From assembly GCA_052386745.1 (NCBI GenBank), contig JBQTJW010000007.1, positions 62,001-126,000 on the forward strand: a stretch of DNA of 64,000 bases, read 5' to 3'. Shown here piece by piece: positions 33,705 to 42,103 of this stretch. The translations under genes and the position numbers were made by a program. The first letter of the stretch is position 1. Each line of letters opens with the position of its first letter. The stretch is from Panacagrimonas sp052386745. Lineage in GTDB: Bacteria > Pseudomonadota > Gammaproteobacteria > Nevskiales > Nevskiaceae. The notes under the pieces are model-generated. The model did no database searches, was not told the origin of the DNA, and worked only from the letters and a program-made list of their open reading frames with translations.

Positions 33705-34346
33705 CTAGTGGATGAAAAGCAGGGCCAGCAGCAGCGGCAGCACCACGCCCAGGGCGACCAGCGGCCAGGTACCGGGACGGCGGCCGGCGTGCATCTGCAG
33801 CAGGAATAGCCCGGTGAGCGAAAACACCAGGCAGGCGACGGCGAACAGGTCGATGAACCAGCTCCACAGCACGCCGGTATGGCGGCCCTTGTGCAGGTCG
33901 TTGAAGTAGGCGATCCAGCCGCGGTCGGTTGATTCGAACTCGATGGCGCCGGTCTCGCGGTCGATCTGCACCCAGGCATCGCCACCGGCGCGGGGCAGGG
34001 CAAGGTAGACCTCCTCGTCGCTCCATTCCGCGGGCTGCGCGCCGGCCTGGAGCGACCACTGCGACTGCAACCACGCGCGCACCTGCGGTGGCAGGGGTGC
34101 GCTGGGCGCGGTGGCTTTTTGTGCAAGCAGCTCCCGCAGGTCCGGCGGCAGTTCGGCGCGCTGGCGCAGCACGGCCGGCTTGGACTTGATCTGCGCCGCG
34201 TGGTTGAGCGTGATGCCGGTGGCGGCAAACAGCACCATGCCCGCCAGGCAGATGGCCGCGCTGATCCAGTGCCACTGGTGCAGGGTCTTGAGCCAGTACG
34301 TGCGCGCGTTGCCGGCGGCGAGGCTCGCTGTGGAGGACGGGGTCAC
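33705..34346 (-). CDS. PepSY-associated transmembrane protein
   Basis: 213-residue inner-membrane protein with about three to four membrane segments (residues 28-48, 165-185 and 190-212) around one periplasmic PepSY-like domain (VYLALPRAGGDAWVQIDRET). His residues in LHQWHW, LNHAA and DLHKGRHTG could ligate heme b, as in PepSY membrane reductases (PiuB/FegB type). It is probably the electron carrier across the membrane between the diflavin reductase and the periplasmic flavoprotein. Encoded 24 bp after exbD in the operon. Confidence 0.85.
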   Translation of the reverse strand: MTPSSTASLAAGNARTYWLKTLHQWHWISAAICLAGMVLFAATGITLNHAAQIKSKPAVLRQRAELPPDLRELLAQKATAPSAPLPPQVRAWLQSQWSLQAGAQPAEWSDEEVYLALPRAGGDAWVQIDRETGAIEFESTDRGWIAYFNDLHKGRHTGVLWSWFIDLFAVACLVFSLTGLFLLQMHAGRRPGTWPLVALGVVLPLLLALLFIH

Positions 34347-34370
34347 GCGACGGCTCGGCGCCTGCGCAGG

Positions 34371-34793
34371 CTAGTGCGAGGGCGAGGGATCGGTGACGAA
34401 ACCGATCTTGGTCAGGCCGGTGCGGGCGGCCTCGCTCATCACCTCGGCAATGACTTCGTAGCGCGTGGCGAGGTCGGCGTGGATGTGGATTTCCGGGTGC
34501 GGTTCCTGCCTCGCCGCGTCCTTCATGCGCTGCGCCAGCGCGCCCTTGTCCACCGGCTCGCCGTTCCAGAACACGGTGCCGGCGGCGTCGATGGCCAGCT
34601 GCACGTTGTCCACCTTCAGGATATTGGGGCTGCTCTCGGCTTTGGGCAGGTCGATCTTGACCGCGTGGGTGAGCAGCGGCGCGGTGATGATGAAGATCAC
34701 CAGCAGCACCAGCATGATGTCCACCAGCGGGATCACGTTGATCTCCGCCATCGGGGCCGAGTTGGGGCTGGAGTTGAAGCTGCCGAATGCCAT
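34371..34793 (-). CDS. exbD: Biopolymer transport protein ExbD
   Basis: 140 residues with a single membrane helix carrying the proton-path Asp in INVIPLVDIMLVLLVIFIIT (about residue 25) and a periplasmic domain with IHIHADLATRYEVIAEVM. It forms the TonB motor with ExbB, encoded three bases upstream. Dedicated to the adjacent TonB system, judging by the operon. Confidence 0.94.
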   Translation of the reverse strand: MAFGSFNSSPNSAPMAEINVIPLVDIMLVLLVIFIITAPLLTHAVKIDLPKAESSPNILKVDNVQLAIDAAGTVFWNGEPVDKGALAQRMKDAARQEPHPEIHIHADLATRYEVIAEVMSEAARTGLTKIGFVTDPSPSH

Positions 34794-34796
34794 GGT

Positions 34797-35531
34797 TCAG
34801 GCCCTCTTGAGTGGCGCGACATTGGCCGCGGACATCTGCGAGTCGATCTTGGCGCCGGTGGTGAGGAAGGCGAACAGGTCGTGGGCGAAGGAGTCCAGGC
34901 GCGACAAGGTCATGCGGTTGGCGCGCACCAGGAAGTTGTAGCCCAGCACCGCCGGGATGGCGACCGCCAGGCCAATGGCGGTCATGATGAGCGCCTCGCC
35001 CACCGGGCCGGCCACCTTGTCCAGCGTGCCCGCGCCACTCATGCCGATGGCGACCAGCGCGTGGTAGATGCCCCAGACCGTGCCGAGCAGGCCCACGAAC
35101 GGCGCGGTGGACCCGATCGAGGCCAGCACGGTGAGGCCGGATTCCATCTTGGCCGTGTCCTCGTCGATGGTGCGCTTGAGGATGCGGGTGATGAAGTCGG
35201 ACGAGCTGCCGGCGTCGGCCAGCTTGTTGACGCCGTGGCGCGCGTGGTGCCGGCTCGCCACCAGGCCGTGGTAGGCGAGGTGCGAGAACGGTTCGCGCGG
35301 GTGGTGGTGCTCCACGTGCGTGGCCACTTCGTCCAGTGAGGGTGCGTTCCAGAAAAAATCCAGGAAGCGCGCCGAACGCCGCCGCGTGATGGCGTTGCCG
35401 ATGGCCTTGGTCAAGATCAGGTACCAGCTGGCCACCGAGGCCAGCAGCATCAGGACCAGGATGAACCTGGCGAGGCCGTCGGCGTTGCCGAGGAAGTGGG
35501 CAAAGCCCATGGCGTTGGTTGCGTCGGTCAT
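34797..35531 (-). CDS. exbB: Biopolymer transport protein ExbB (MotA/TolQ/ExbB family)
   Basis: 244-residue inner-membrane channel subunit. Three membrane segments: about residues 17-37 (FILVLMLLASVASWYLI), 130-155 (IGSTAPFVGLLGTVWGIYHA) and 170-195 (ALIMTAIGLAVAIPAVLGYN); the middle ones hold the family motif. It harvests the proton gradient for TonB. Sits between tonB and exbD with gaps of 9 and 3 bp. Confidence 0.94.
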   Translation of the reverse strand: MTDATNAMGFAHFLGNADGLARFILVLMLLASVASWYLILTKAIGNAITRRRSARFLDFFWNAPSLDEVATHVEHHHPREPFSHLAYHGLVASRHHARHGVNKLADAGSSSDFITRILKRTIDEDTAKMESGLTVLASIGSTAPFVGLLGTVWGIYHALVAIGMSGAGTLDKVAGPVGEALIMTAIGLAVAIPAVLGYNFLVRANRMTLSRLDSFAHDLFAFLTTGAKIDSQMSAANVAPLKRA

Positions 35532-35540
35532 GTCAGCGGC

Positions 35541-36299
35541 TCAGGAATTTTTCAGCTCGAAATTGAGAGGAACAAGGACCCAGGCGGCGAGCGTGCGGTC
35601 GCCCTGCCGGGCGGGCACGAACTTCCACTTGCGCACCGCGTCCACCGCGGCGCGGTCCAGGCGCGGGAAGCCGCTGCTGGTCTGCACGTCCACGGTCTCC
35701 GCGCGCCCCTCGGGGTTGACCAGCACCCGCAGCATCACGGTGCCGGACTCGCCCGAGCGCCTGGACGCCGCCGGATAGGACGGCGCCGGGTTGTCGAGGT
35801 ACGCCGCGACGAAGTTGGGCGGAACGATGGGTGCGGGCGGGGACGGCGGTGCGGGCGGCGGTGGCGGCGGCTCTTCCACCGGCACCGGCTCCGGCGGCGG
35901 CGCGACCATGGGCGCGGGCGCGGGTGTTTCCGCCACGATCATCTGCGGCAGCGGCTTGGGCTTGATCGGCCTGGGCTTGGGTGGCGGCGGTTCCACCTTG
36001 GGCCTGGGCGGCTCCGGCGGCGGCACGGTGACGAGGCCGACCATGATCGGCGCCACTTCTTCCACCGCCTTGCGCACCGACTCCACCTGCATCAGCGCCC
36101 ACAGGCCGCCCGCGTGCAGGGCGAGGATGAGTGCCAGCGCCGGCCAGTTGCGTTGCTGATCCCAGTGGGTCGCATGTCGTGCGGGCGGTGAGCCGCCGGC
36201 ACTGGCGGCACTGGGTGCGGTGCCAGGCGCGGAGCCTGGCGACGCGGACGGGGCGGCGGTGGGAAGGTCTTCGTCCAGCGCGTGGCGGTCGAGGTTCAC
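35541..36299 (-). CDS. tonB: Energy transducer TonB
   Basis: 252 residues. GTG start at 36299 overlaps the piuC stop (GTGA). A long cytoplasmic N terminus rich in Ala, Ser and Pro (about 50 residues) precedes the membrane helix (PALALILALHAGGLWALM), then the proline-rich periplasmic spacer (EPPRPKVEPPPPKPRPIKPK) and the C-terminal TonB domain with YPAASRRSGESGTVMLRVLV and DAVRKWKFVPA. It transmits energy to the outer-membrane receptor encoded two genes upstream. Confidence 0.94.
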   Translation of the reverse strand: MNLDRHALDEDLPTAAPSASPGSAPGTAPSAASAGGSPPARHATHWDQQRNWPALALILALHAGGLWALMQVESVRKAVEEVAPIMVGLVTVPPPEPPRPKVEPPPPKPRPIKPKPLPQMIVAETPAPAPMVAPPPEPVPVEEPPPPPPAPPSPPAPIVPPNFVAAYLDNPAPSYPAASRRSGESGTVMLRVLVNPEGRAETVDVQTSSGFPRLDRAAVDAVRKWKFVPARQGDRTLAAWVLVPLNFELKNS

Positions 36300-36976
36300 A
36301 GTTCGGCCCAGCGGCGCAGCAGGTTGTGGTACACGCCGGTGAGCTGCACGCCGGCCGGATGATCCGGAACGTCGCGGCCGAGCAACCGGATGGCGTTGTC
36401 CATGTCGAACAGCAGCGCGCGCTGGCCGTCGTCGCGCACCATGCTCTGGACCCAGAAGAACGATGCCAGGCGGGTGCCGCGGGTGACCGGGCGGACCTGG
36501 TGCAGGCTGGTGGACGGATACAGCACGAGGTGTCCCGCCGGCAGCTTTACGCTCTTGGCGCCGTAGGTGTCCTCGATCATCAGTTCGCCGCCGTCGTACT
36601 CCTCCGGCGGTGACAGGAACAGGGTGGCGGAGACGTCGGTGCGCACGCGGTGCGAGGTGCCGGCGACGCTGCGCACCGCATTGTCGACGTGCGTGCCGAA
36701 CGCATTCCCGCCGCGGTAGCAGTTGAACAGCGGCGGGAAAATCTTGAGCGGCAGCGCGGCGGACAGGAACAGGCTGTTCCCGGACAGCGCCTTGAGGATG
36801 CGGTCGCCCAGGTCGCGGCCCACCGGGTGGTTCTCGGGAAGCTGGAGGTTGTCCTTCGCCCGTGCGGACTGGTAGCCGGCCGTGATGCGCCCGTCCGCCC
36901 AGTCGACCGCGTCCAGCGCCTCGCGGAACTGGGCGACTTCGAGCGGTTTCAGGACTTCGGGCACGTGCAGCAGCAT
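36296..36976 (-). CDS. piuC: PKHD-type Fe(II)/2-oxoglutarate hydroxylase (PiuC family)
   Basis: 226-residue cytoplasmic dioxygenase. Iron-binding His and Asp in FGTHVDNAVR and the distal His in LHQVRPVTRGTRL form the facial triad; the Arg that binds 2-oxoglutarate lies in the same C-terminal strand. Start ATG 36976 follows GAGGA. PiuC genes accompany catecholate or other ferric-siderophore TonB receptors and may modify the incoming ligand; the substrate is unknown. It lies 64 bp downstream of the receptor gene and overlaps tonB. Confidence 0.92.
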   Translation of the reverse strand: MLLHVPEVLKPLEVAQFREALDAVDWADGRITAGYQSARAKDNLQLPENHPVGRDLGDRILKALSGNSLFLSAALPLKIFPPLFNCYRGGNAFGTHVDNAVRSVAGTSHRVRTDVSATLFLSPPEEYDGGELMIEDTYGAKSVKLPAGHLVLYPSTSLHQVRPVTRGTRLASFFWVQSMVRDDGQRALLFDMDNAIRLLGRDVPDHPAGVQLTGVYHNLLRRWAEL

Positions 36977-37039
36977 GGCTTCCTCATCAGGTGGCAGGCT
37001 CCCCGGAAGTGGGCCGGGGAGCCGTGCGCGTGCGTTGCC

Positions 37040-39472
37040 TCAGAACTCGTAATTGGCGGTCAGCACCAGCGAGCGCCCCTCGCCAGGGTGGGCCCAGCCC
37101 TGCGGACGCACCGAACTCCACCACTTCTCGTTGGCGACGTTGTTCACGTTGAGGCGCAGGAGCAGGCTGTGATTGAGCTGGTAGCCCAGCAGCGCATTCT
37201 GGATCCACGCATCCGGCACCGTCGTGGTGTTGGCCGAGGCTTCGGTCTTGTATTCGCCGATGTAGTTGACGCCGTAGCCGATCTCGAGCCGGAACGGCGT
37301 CACGTAGCTCATCCACAGGTTGCCGGAGACTTCGGGCGTGTTGGGGATGTCTTCGCCCTTCTGCGCGTCCACCACGTTGGTCGGGGCATTGTCGCCGATG
37401 CTCTGCAGCACTTCGCTGTCCAGAAACGCAGCGCCGGCGGAGATCGACCAGCGCTCCGTGATCTGGCCGGTGGCGCCCAGTTCGATGCCGTCGACGCGGG
37501 ACTTGCCGTCCAGCACCTGCACCGGCGCCTCTTCGAGGCCCGAATTGACGCGGGCGTTGGTGCGGTCGTTGCGGAACAGCGCCGCGGTCAGCAGCAGTTG
37601 CTGATTGAACAGCTCCCACTTGGTGCCGACCTCGTAGTTGACGGTTTCTTCCGGATCGAGGTTGCAGTTGGCGTTGGTGGTGCCGGCGGTGCAGGAGGCG
37701 ATGACCGTGGTCGCGGAAGGTGCTTCCGAGTTGCCGTAGGCGGCGTAGACGCTGCTGTTGGCGGTGGGCTTGTAGGTCAGGCCGAGCCGGCCGGAGAACA
37801 GGGTGTCGTTCGAATCCAGGTCCGTGCCGGGGGTGAGGGGCGGCACCTGCGACACGGGGTTGGAGCGGTAGTTGGCCTCGTTGCGTTCCACGCGCAGCCC
37901 GCCGCTGAGCAGCCAGGCATCGCTGAACTTGACCGTGTCGAACACGTACAGCGCCCGGTTGTCCAGTTCGTTCTGGGTGGTGGTGGTGGTCACCCAGTTC
38001 AGCGGACCGGTCCAGAGCCGGTTCGGATGGTTCAGGTCCAGGTTCTGGCTGCCGGCCACCAGGCCGTCCTCGTCGGTGAGGGGATCGATCGAGCCATCGG
38101 GGAGAAAATCGGCCGCGGTGTCGAACGGGGTGCCGTCGGCGCGCCGGGCCTGCTTGGCGTCGCGGTCGAACTCCTCGCGGGAAATCGACAGGCCGACGAC
38201 CAGCGTGTGGCCGATGCCGCCGGTGGTGAAATCCCAGGTCAGATCGGTGACGTTGGCGCTCAGCGTGGTCTCGTCGTCGCGCAGGTTGCCCGGGATGAGC
38301 GAATTGCCGGAAACCGACCAGGTGCTGGCACCCGGCGTCGGGCACTCGGGATCGGTCAGGCCGGGGTTGAATCTCACGCCGTCCACGCAGACCAGGCCGT
38401 TGAGCGTGGCGATGGTGGACTTGTTCTTGTTCCGGCCCTGGCGCGTGATGTTGCGCAGCTTGAGCGCGCTGCTGATGTCCTTCTCGATGGTGGCGGTGAA
38501 GACATCGAGCTTGGTGTCCTCGCGGTCCACGTTGCGGAAGCCAAAATAGGTGTCGCGGTCCACCGACGGCACCGGAGCGCCGGCGCCCTGGCCGTTGGTC
38601 GTGTCTTCGAGCCCGGTGCGGCGCCACAGCACGCCACGGTCCGGCACGCGCTCGTTCTCCTGGTGCAGGTAGCTGAGCGTCGTGCGCTGGTCCGTGCCCA
38701 GGCCGAAGGTCACGGTGGGGGCCACGCCCCAGCGCTCTGCCCACACCTCGTCGCGCTCCGGCGAGTCATTCCTGTGCGTCATCAGGTTGAGGCGCGCGGC
38801 GGTGGTCTCCGACAGCTTGCGGTTGGTGTCCACGGTGACGCGGAAATATTCATCGGTCCCCACGCCGGCCGTGGTCTTGGTGAACTCGTCGGCCTTGGCG
38901 GTCTTGCTGATCTGGTTGATGGTGCCCGTCACCGAGCCGCTGCCGGAGTACACCGAGCTGGCGCCCTTGGTGACTTCGAGCTGCTCCAGGTTGAACGGGT
39001 CGGCGCGGGCCGTCTGCGCACTGTCGCGCAGGCCGTCGAGCTGGATGTCGTTCTCGATGCGCGAACCACGGAAGGTGATGTTGTCGCCGAATCCGGCCCC
39101 ACCCTCGGCCGCGCCGAACGTGATGCCGGGGACATTGCTCAGCATCTGCCGCAACGAGAGCTGGTTCTGGTCCTCGATCACCTTGCTGGTGATGATCTGC
39201 ACGGTCTGCGGGGTGTTGAGCAGAGGTTCGGTGTACTTCACCGAGGCCGGTTTCTCGACCTTGTACGCGTTCTCGGCAGGATTCTGCTTGGAGTTCTCCG
39301 CCTGGGCCTGCACCTTGACCTCCGGCAGCTGCACGGCGCTCGCGGCAGGTGCGGGTGCGGGTGCGGCGGTTTCCTGCGCCTGCGAGGCCAGCGGCGTGCC
39401 GAACGCGGCGAGCAGCGCCACGGCCAGCGGGGTGCGGCGGAACATCCTGGTGCGAAGCGGTAACGGCATCAT
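37040..39472 (-). CDS. fiu: TonB-dependent siderophore receptor (Fiu-like)
   Basis: 810-residue outer-membrane receptor. Signal peptide about residues 1-33 ending ASQAQE. A TonB-box-like region and plug domain follow (QIITSKVIEDQNQLSLRQML; NVPGITFGAAEGGAGFGDNI), then a beta barrel of repeated strands ending LVLTANYEF with the terminal Phe needed for BAM insertion. The start is placed at ATG 39472, about seven bases after GGGAG; a TTG at 39478 is the longer option. With PiuC downstream the ligand is probably a catecholate siderophore, as for Fiu/PiuA, though this is inferred. First gene of the ten-gene iron operon. Confidence 0.88.
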   Translation of the reverse strand: MMPLPLRTRMFRRTPLAVALLAAFGTPLASQAQETAAPAPAPAASAVQLPEVKVQAQAENSKQNPAENAYKVEKPASVKYTEPLLNTPQTVQIITSKVIEDQNQLSLRQMLSNVPGITFGAAEGGAGFGDNITFRGSRIENDIQLDGLRDSAQTARADPFNLEQLEVTKGASSVYSGSGSVTGTINQISKTAKADEFTKTTAGVGTDEYFRVTVDTNRKLSETTAARLNLMTHRNDSPERDEVWAERWGVAPTVTFGLGTDQRTTLSYLHQENERVPDRGVLWRRTGLEDTTNGQGAGAPVPSVDRDTYFGFRNVDREDTKLDVFTATIEKDISSALKLRNITRQGRNKNKSTIATLNGLVCVDGVRFNPGLTDPECPTPGASTWSVSGNSLIPGNLRDDETTLSANVTDLTWDFTTGGIGHTLVVGLSISREEFDRDAKQARRADGTPFDTAADFLPDGSIDPLTDEDGLVAGSQNLDLNHPNRLWTGPLNWVTTTTTQNELDNRALYVFDTVKFSDAWLLSGGLRVERNEANYRSNPVSQVPPLTPGTDLDSNDTLFSGRLGLTYKPTANSSVYAAYGNSEAPSATTVIASCTAGTTNANCNLDPEETVNYEVGTKWELFNQQLLLTAALFRNDRTNARVNSGLEEAPVQVLDGKSRVDGIELGATGQITERWSISAGAAFLDSEVLQSIGDNAPTNVVDAQKGEDIPNTPEVSGNLWMSYVTPFRLEIGYGVNYIGEYKTEASANTTTVPDAWIQNALLGYQLNHSLLLRLNVNNVANEKWWSSVRPQGWAHPGEGRSLVLTANYEF

Positions 39473-39606
39473 TGGCAATCTCCCTGGTCCATCCCAAAGT
39501 CCTGATTGAGCGCCCCTGTCCCCGGTCGAGCGGGGCGCGCTGGTTTCCTGGGTGCGAGTGCGGGAATGGCCGACGTCAGCTGCCTAACGAAACGGTTGCC
39601 AGTTTA

Positions 39607-39622
39607 GATGAGAAGTATTCGC
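39607..39622 (-). promoter_or_regulatory. Possible Fur box upstream of the siderophore receptor
   Basis: GATGAGAAGTATTCGC matches 12 of 16 positions of the AATGAGAATCATTCTC-like Fur operator used in gammaproteobacteria, and sits about 135 bp before the receptor start. Iron repression of the operon would be expected. The match is partial and found by eye. Confidence 0.45.
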
Positions 39623-39760
39623 GTTCGCAAGAAACGCGCTTGAAGAGTCGCCCCGGGGGACGATCTCGCTCCGGGACGCGGCGATCGTCATGCGCGGGTG
39701 CATCCGCGAAACAGGCGGGGAGCGACGTCCGGCACCGGCCCAGGAATACACGTATCCAAC

Positions 39761-39787
39761 AAAAAAACCCCGCAAAATGCGGGGTTT
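39761..39787 (-). terminator. Rho-independent terminator, probably the ancestral end of the tRNA-Leu transcript
   Basis: Stem CCCCGC / GCGGGG with a 5-base loop; on the minus strand it is followed by a run of seven T. It lies just outside the left att repeat. Before the island inserted, tRNA-Leu would have run directly into it; now it has no obvious gene to terminate. The stretch 39479-39831 otherwise holds only the possible Fur box. Confidence 0.85.
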
Positions 39788-39831
39788 CCTGAACTTTCCC
39801 GGACTCGCTTGGACGTGTCCGAACTCTGATA

Positions 39832-39855
39832 TGGTGCCGAGAAGAGGACTCGAAC
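39832..39855. other. Left attachment-site repeat (tRNA-Leu 3' fragment)
   Basis: 24 bases identical to 47254-47277, the 3' end of tRNA-Leu(CAG) including the CCA complement. Only this part of the tRNA is present here, so it marks the left junction of the integrated element. Identity stops at once on both sides. Confidence 0.92.
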
Positions 39856-39906
39856 AGAAAAGTAACTAACTGAATAATAGGAGAATAAAAATATCACGTC
39901 TATTAG

Positions 39907-39925
39907 TGCCCCCGTATGTGCCCCC
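39907..39925. repeat. Two TGCCCCC repeats at the left island end (possible integrase arm sites)
   Basis: Copies at 39907-39913 and 39919-39925, same orientation, within 75 bp of the left att repeat. Matching repeats occur at the right end. Arm-type binding sites of tyrosine integrases have this kind of placement; binding is inferred. Confidence 0.55.
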
Positions 39926-40124
39926 GTGAAAATCGGGTATTCGTATCGCATGCGGCGGCTCGATTTCCTCTCCTCCGACGGTCAGCCTCGGCACTCAACT
40001 GCGCCCGGAATTTACGGCGAATCATAGGCAGAGTCGGAGCCCGAAGGCAGCTTCCCTGTCCTCGCGTGAACATATCCGTTGAAGGCGGATACCGGATGTA
40101 CTCCATGTGAACCAGGAGTGCATC

Positions 40125-40313
40125 GTGTCTGATCTTCCGAGTGCCACCGCGGCCGCGGCCGCCGCTGCCGTCGGTGACTACATCCTTCGTGTGGATGCGG
40201 TCGAATCCACCACTGGCCTGTCGCGGAACACCATTTGGCAGCGTGTCCGCGAGCACAAGTTCCCGCCCTCCGTCGAGCTGGGCGGCGGACGTGTGGGGTG
40301 GCGACCAGTGTGA
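40125..40313 (+). CDS. AlpA-like HTH regulator, possibly C-terminally shortened
   Basis: 62 residues from GTG 40125, six bases after AGGAG. After an Ala-rich leader, VDAVESTTGLSRNTIWQRV and EHKFPPSVELGGGRVGWRP match the winged HTH of AlpA/phage excisionase-like regulators, which control integrase and excision genes of P4-type elements. AlpA proteins usually continue about ten residues after the GWR motif; here a stop follows after two residues, so the protein may be truncated. Placement near the end of the island opposite the integrase is typical. Confidence 0.7.
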   Translation: MSDLPSATAAAAAAAVGDYILRVDAVESTTGLSRNTIWQRVREHKFPPSVELGGGRVGWRPV

Positions 40314-40326
40314 TGAGGAGGAAGTA

Positions 40327-41011
40327 ATGACGTATGACCAAGTAGCGAAAGTGGCCGATGAGCTTCGGAGCCGTTTGCCGCGAAGAGCTGGAGGACTTGC
40401 AGCGCGAGTGCAGCCTCCAGGCGGATCGGGCGGCCGATCTGGAAATGCGCCTGCAGGAAGCGGTCGCCGAGCGTGAGCGTGTCGCTACTGAGCGTGACCA
40501 TCAGTTCCAGCGCGTCACCAAGCTGCAGGAGCAGGTCTCGGCAGAGCGCGCTGCTGCGGAGAATGCGCGTATCGAACTGGCGCAGACGCGCCTCAAGACG
40601 ACTGGCGATGCGGAGCTGGTGCTGGCGCTGCGAGCTGACCTGAATCTGCGTCGTGACGAGATCGAGGCGGAACGCGCCGCCCGGATCGAAGCAGAGCGCA
40701 GGCTCGCTGCGGCCGAGGCTGCCCATCTTGGACTTCAGCGTCGCATGGATGACCACTCGACCCGGTTGGCGAAGATCGAGACGGACCGGGATGCGATGCG
40801 TGACCGGCTGGAAGCGGAGCGCAACGCGCGCGTCGAAGCCGAGCGCGAGCGTGACATCGCAAACGCACGCGCCACTGCGGCGACGGCTCGCGCGGATGAC
40901 TTGCGGGCGCGCGAAGCGGATCTCCGCGCGCGGTTCGATCAGTTCACGGGCGTTCCGGCGAACTCGCAGTCGCCGAAGCGTACCGTGCCCGGAAAACCTG
41001 CGAAGTCCTGA
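40327..41011 (+). pseudogene. KfrA-like DNA-binding coiled-coil protein, DNA-binding region lost
   Basis: ATG 40327 opens with MTYDQVAKVADELRS, the start of KfrA-type plasmid and phage DNA-binding proteins, but the frame then changes and the HTH core is missing. From about 40360 a second frame gives an alanine/glutamate/arginine-rich coiled coil (REELEDLQRECSLQADRAAD onward, about 210 residues). A coiled-coil-only product could start at ATG 40358, without a good ribosome site. Best read as a gene with a small internal deletion and frameshift. Confidence 0.65.
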
Positions 41012-41087
41012 CCAGCCGACGGGCGTGGGTCTGCCGGCGCCAATGGTTTGAAGCCGTCCATTATGAATCCGGCCTCCGCAAGGCTCC

Positions 41088-41117
41088 ATTGCGGATATTG
41101 CGGAATATCCGTAATAT
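41088..41117 (+). promoter_or_regulatory. Promoter embedded in a palindromic operator of the toxin-antitoxin operon
   Basis: Inverted repeat ATTGCGGATATT (41088-41099) and AATATCCGTAAT (41104-41115), 11 of 12 positions matching, four-base spacer. A sigma-70-like promoter overlaps it: -35 TTGCGG (41089-41094) and -10 TAATAT (41112-41117) at 17-bp spacing. Binding of the antitoxin here would block the promoter, the usual autoregulation of such operons. Confidence 0.7.
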
Positions 41118-41139
41118 GGGCGTGGAACGGAGTGTGCCC

Positions 41140-41397
41140 ATGCAATTCATCAACAGCACCGATGCCGCCAAGAAATTTGGCACCATCGCTCAGATCGTAC
41201 AGACGGAGCCCGTGTGCATTCAGTCCCATGGACGCCCCCAGATGGTGATGCTGTCACCCGCAGAGTACGAGCGGCTTCGACGGCAGGATCGGCGCGTCTA
41301 CGCAACGTCGCAACTACCTGCGAGCCTGCGGGCTGCCATTGCTGCAGCAAAGCCGTCGAAGCGCGCCGTCTCGTTCAACCACGAAGCGAAGACGTAG
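41140..41397 (+). CDS. Phd/YefM-family antitoxin
   Basis: 85 residues from ATG 41140 (MQFINSTDAAKKFGTIAQIV), seven bases after GGAG. It shows the Phd/YefM pattern: N-terminal DNA-binding and dimer fold with HGRPQMVMLSPAEYERL, then a C-terminal region likely to wrap the toxin. The toxin gene starts at the next codon after the stop. The upstream palindrome overlapping the promoter fits autorepression. An upstream in-frame start within the operator is unlikely. Confidence 0.85.
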   Translation: MQFINSTDAAKKFGTIAQIVQTEPVCIQSHGRPQMVMLSPAEYERLRRQDRRVYATSQLPASLRAAIAAAKPSKRAVSFNHEAKT

Positions 41398-41820
41398 TTG
41401 GCTGACTATCCGGCTCCGATCCCTGGCCTGGTCATTCGCTATTCCTACTTGTGGAAGCGCGAATCGGACCAAGGCCGCATCGAAGGGCAGAAACACAGGC
41501 CCTGCGTCGTGGTGGTCTGCGTGGAGGACATCGACGGCGAAAAGGTGGTGACGGTTGCGCCGATCACGCACACGAAGCCTGATGACCTCGAGCTATCCAT
41601 CGAACTCACCCCAGCGACGCGCCGCCGACTCGGGCTTGATACACAGAAGAACTGGATCATGGCGACCGAGGTCAACACGTTTTTCTGGCCGGGGCCCGAT
41701 CTCGCACCGAATGCGGCCGGTTCGTACGAGTATGGGGAACTCCCCGCCGTGGTGTTCAATGCGCTGAGGTCGAAGATTCTTGGCGCCGAAAGCATTTCCG
41801 CCGTCAAGCGGACCGAATAG
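41398..41820 (+). CDS. PemK/MazF-like toxin
   Basis: 140 residues with a TTG start immediately after the antitoxin stop, so translation depends on the upstream gene. The PemK/MazF-like fold is suggested by IPGLVIRYSYLWKRESDQGR, KHRPCVVVVCVEDIDGEKVV, TVAPITHTKPDD and NWIMATEVNTFFWPGPDL. Such toxins are endoribonucleases; activity is inferred. It is the only complete multi-gene module on the island. No gene is visible between 41821 and 42103. Confidence 0.8.
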   Translation: MADYPAPIPGLVIRYSYLWKRESDQGRIEGQKHRPCVVVVCVEDIDGEKVVTVAPITHTKPDDLELSIELTPATRRRLGLDTQKNWIMATEVNTFFWPGPDLAPNAAGSYEYGELPAVVFNALRSKILGAESISAVKRTE

Positions 41821-42103
41821 CAGGCCCGTAGCGAATCTTGCATTCGCTGGGGGCTCCTGATGCTGGCTCGTTCGCGATGTTACCGCCGGCCACGTTCGTA
41901 TTGAAACCGCTGGCCGATTCCAGTGAAGTCGGCAGTGGGTCTGTTATGAAAAGTCAGGGGTGTGGGGCATCGCCCCACGGGAGGCCGCGATCGCGGCCGA
42001 AGCCGAGCAAGCCCCGATGCTCACACCTCGGCTCGCAGTCCCCTGCGCGATCTGGGCTGGCTCACCCCTCATCCTTTCGGCCAACCGCTTTCGCGGCGCC
42101 GTA

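Noticed and set aside
36650..39463. Open frame of 937 codons on the plus strand
   Set aside because: Antisense to the TonB receptor and PiuC; no domain and biased composition.
39832..39855. A second tRNA-Leu gene at the left end
   Set aside because: Only 24 bases of the 3' end are present; no anticodon arm follows, so it is an att fragment.
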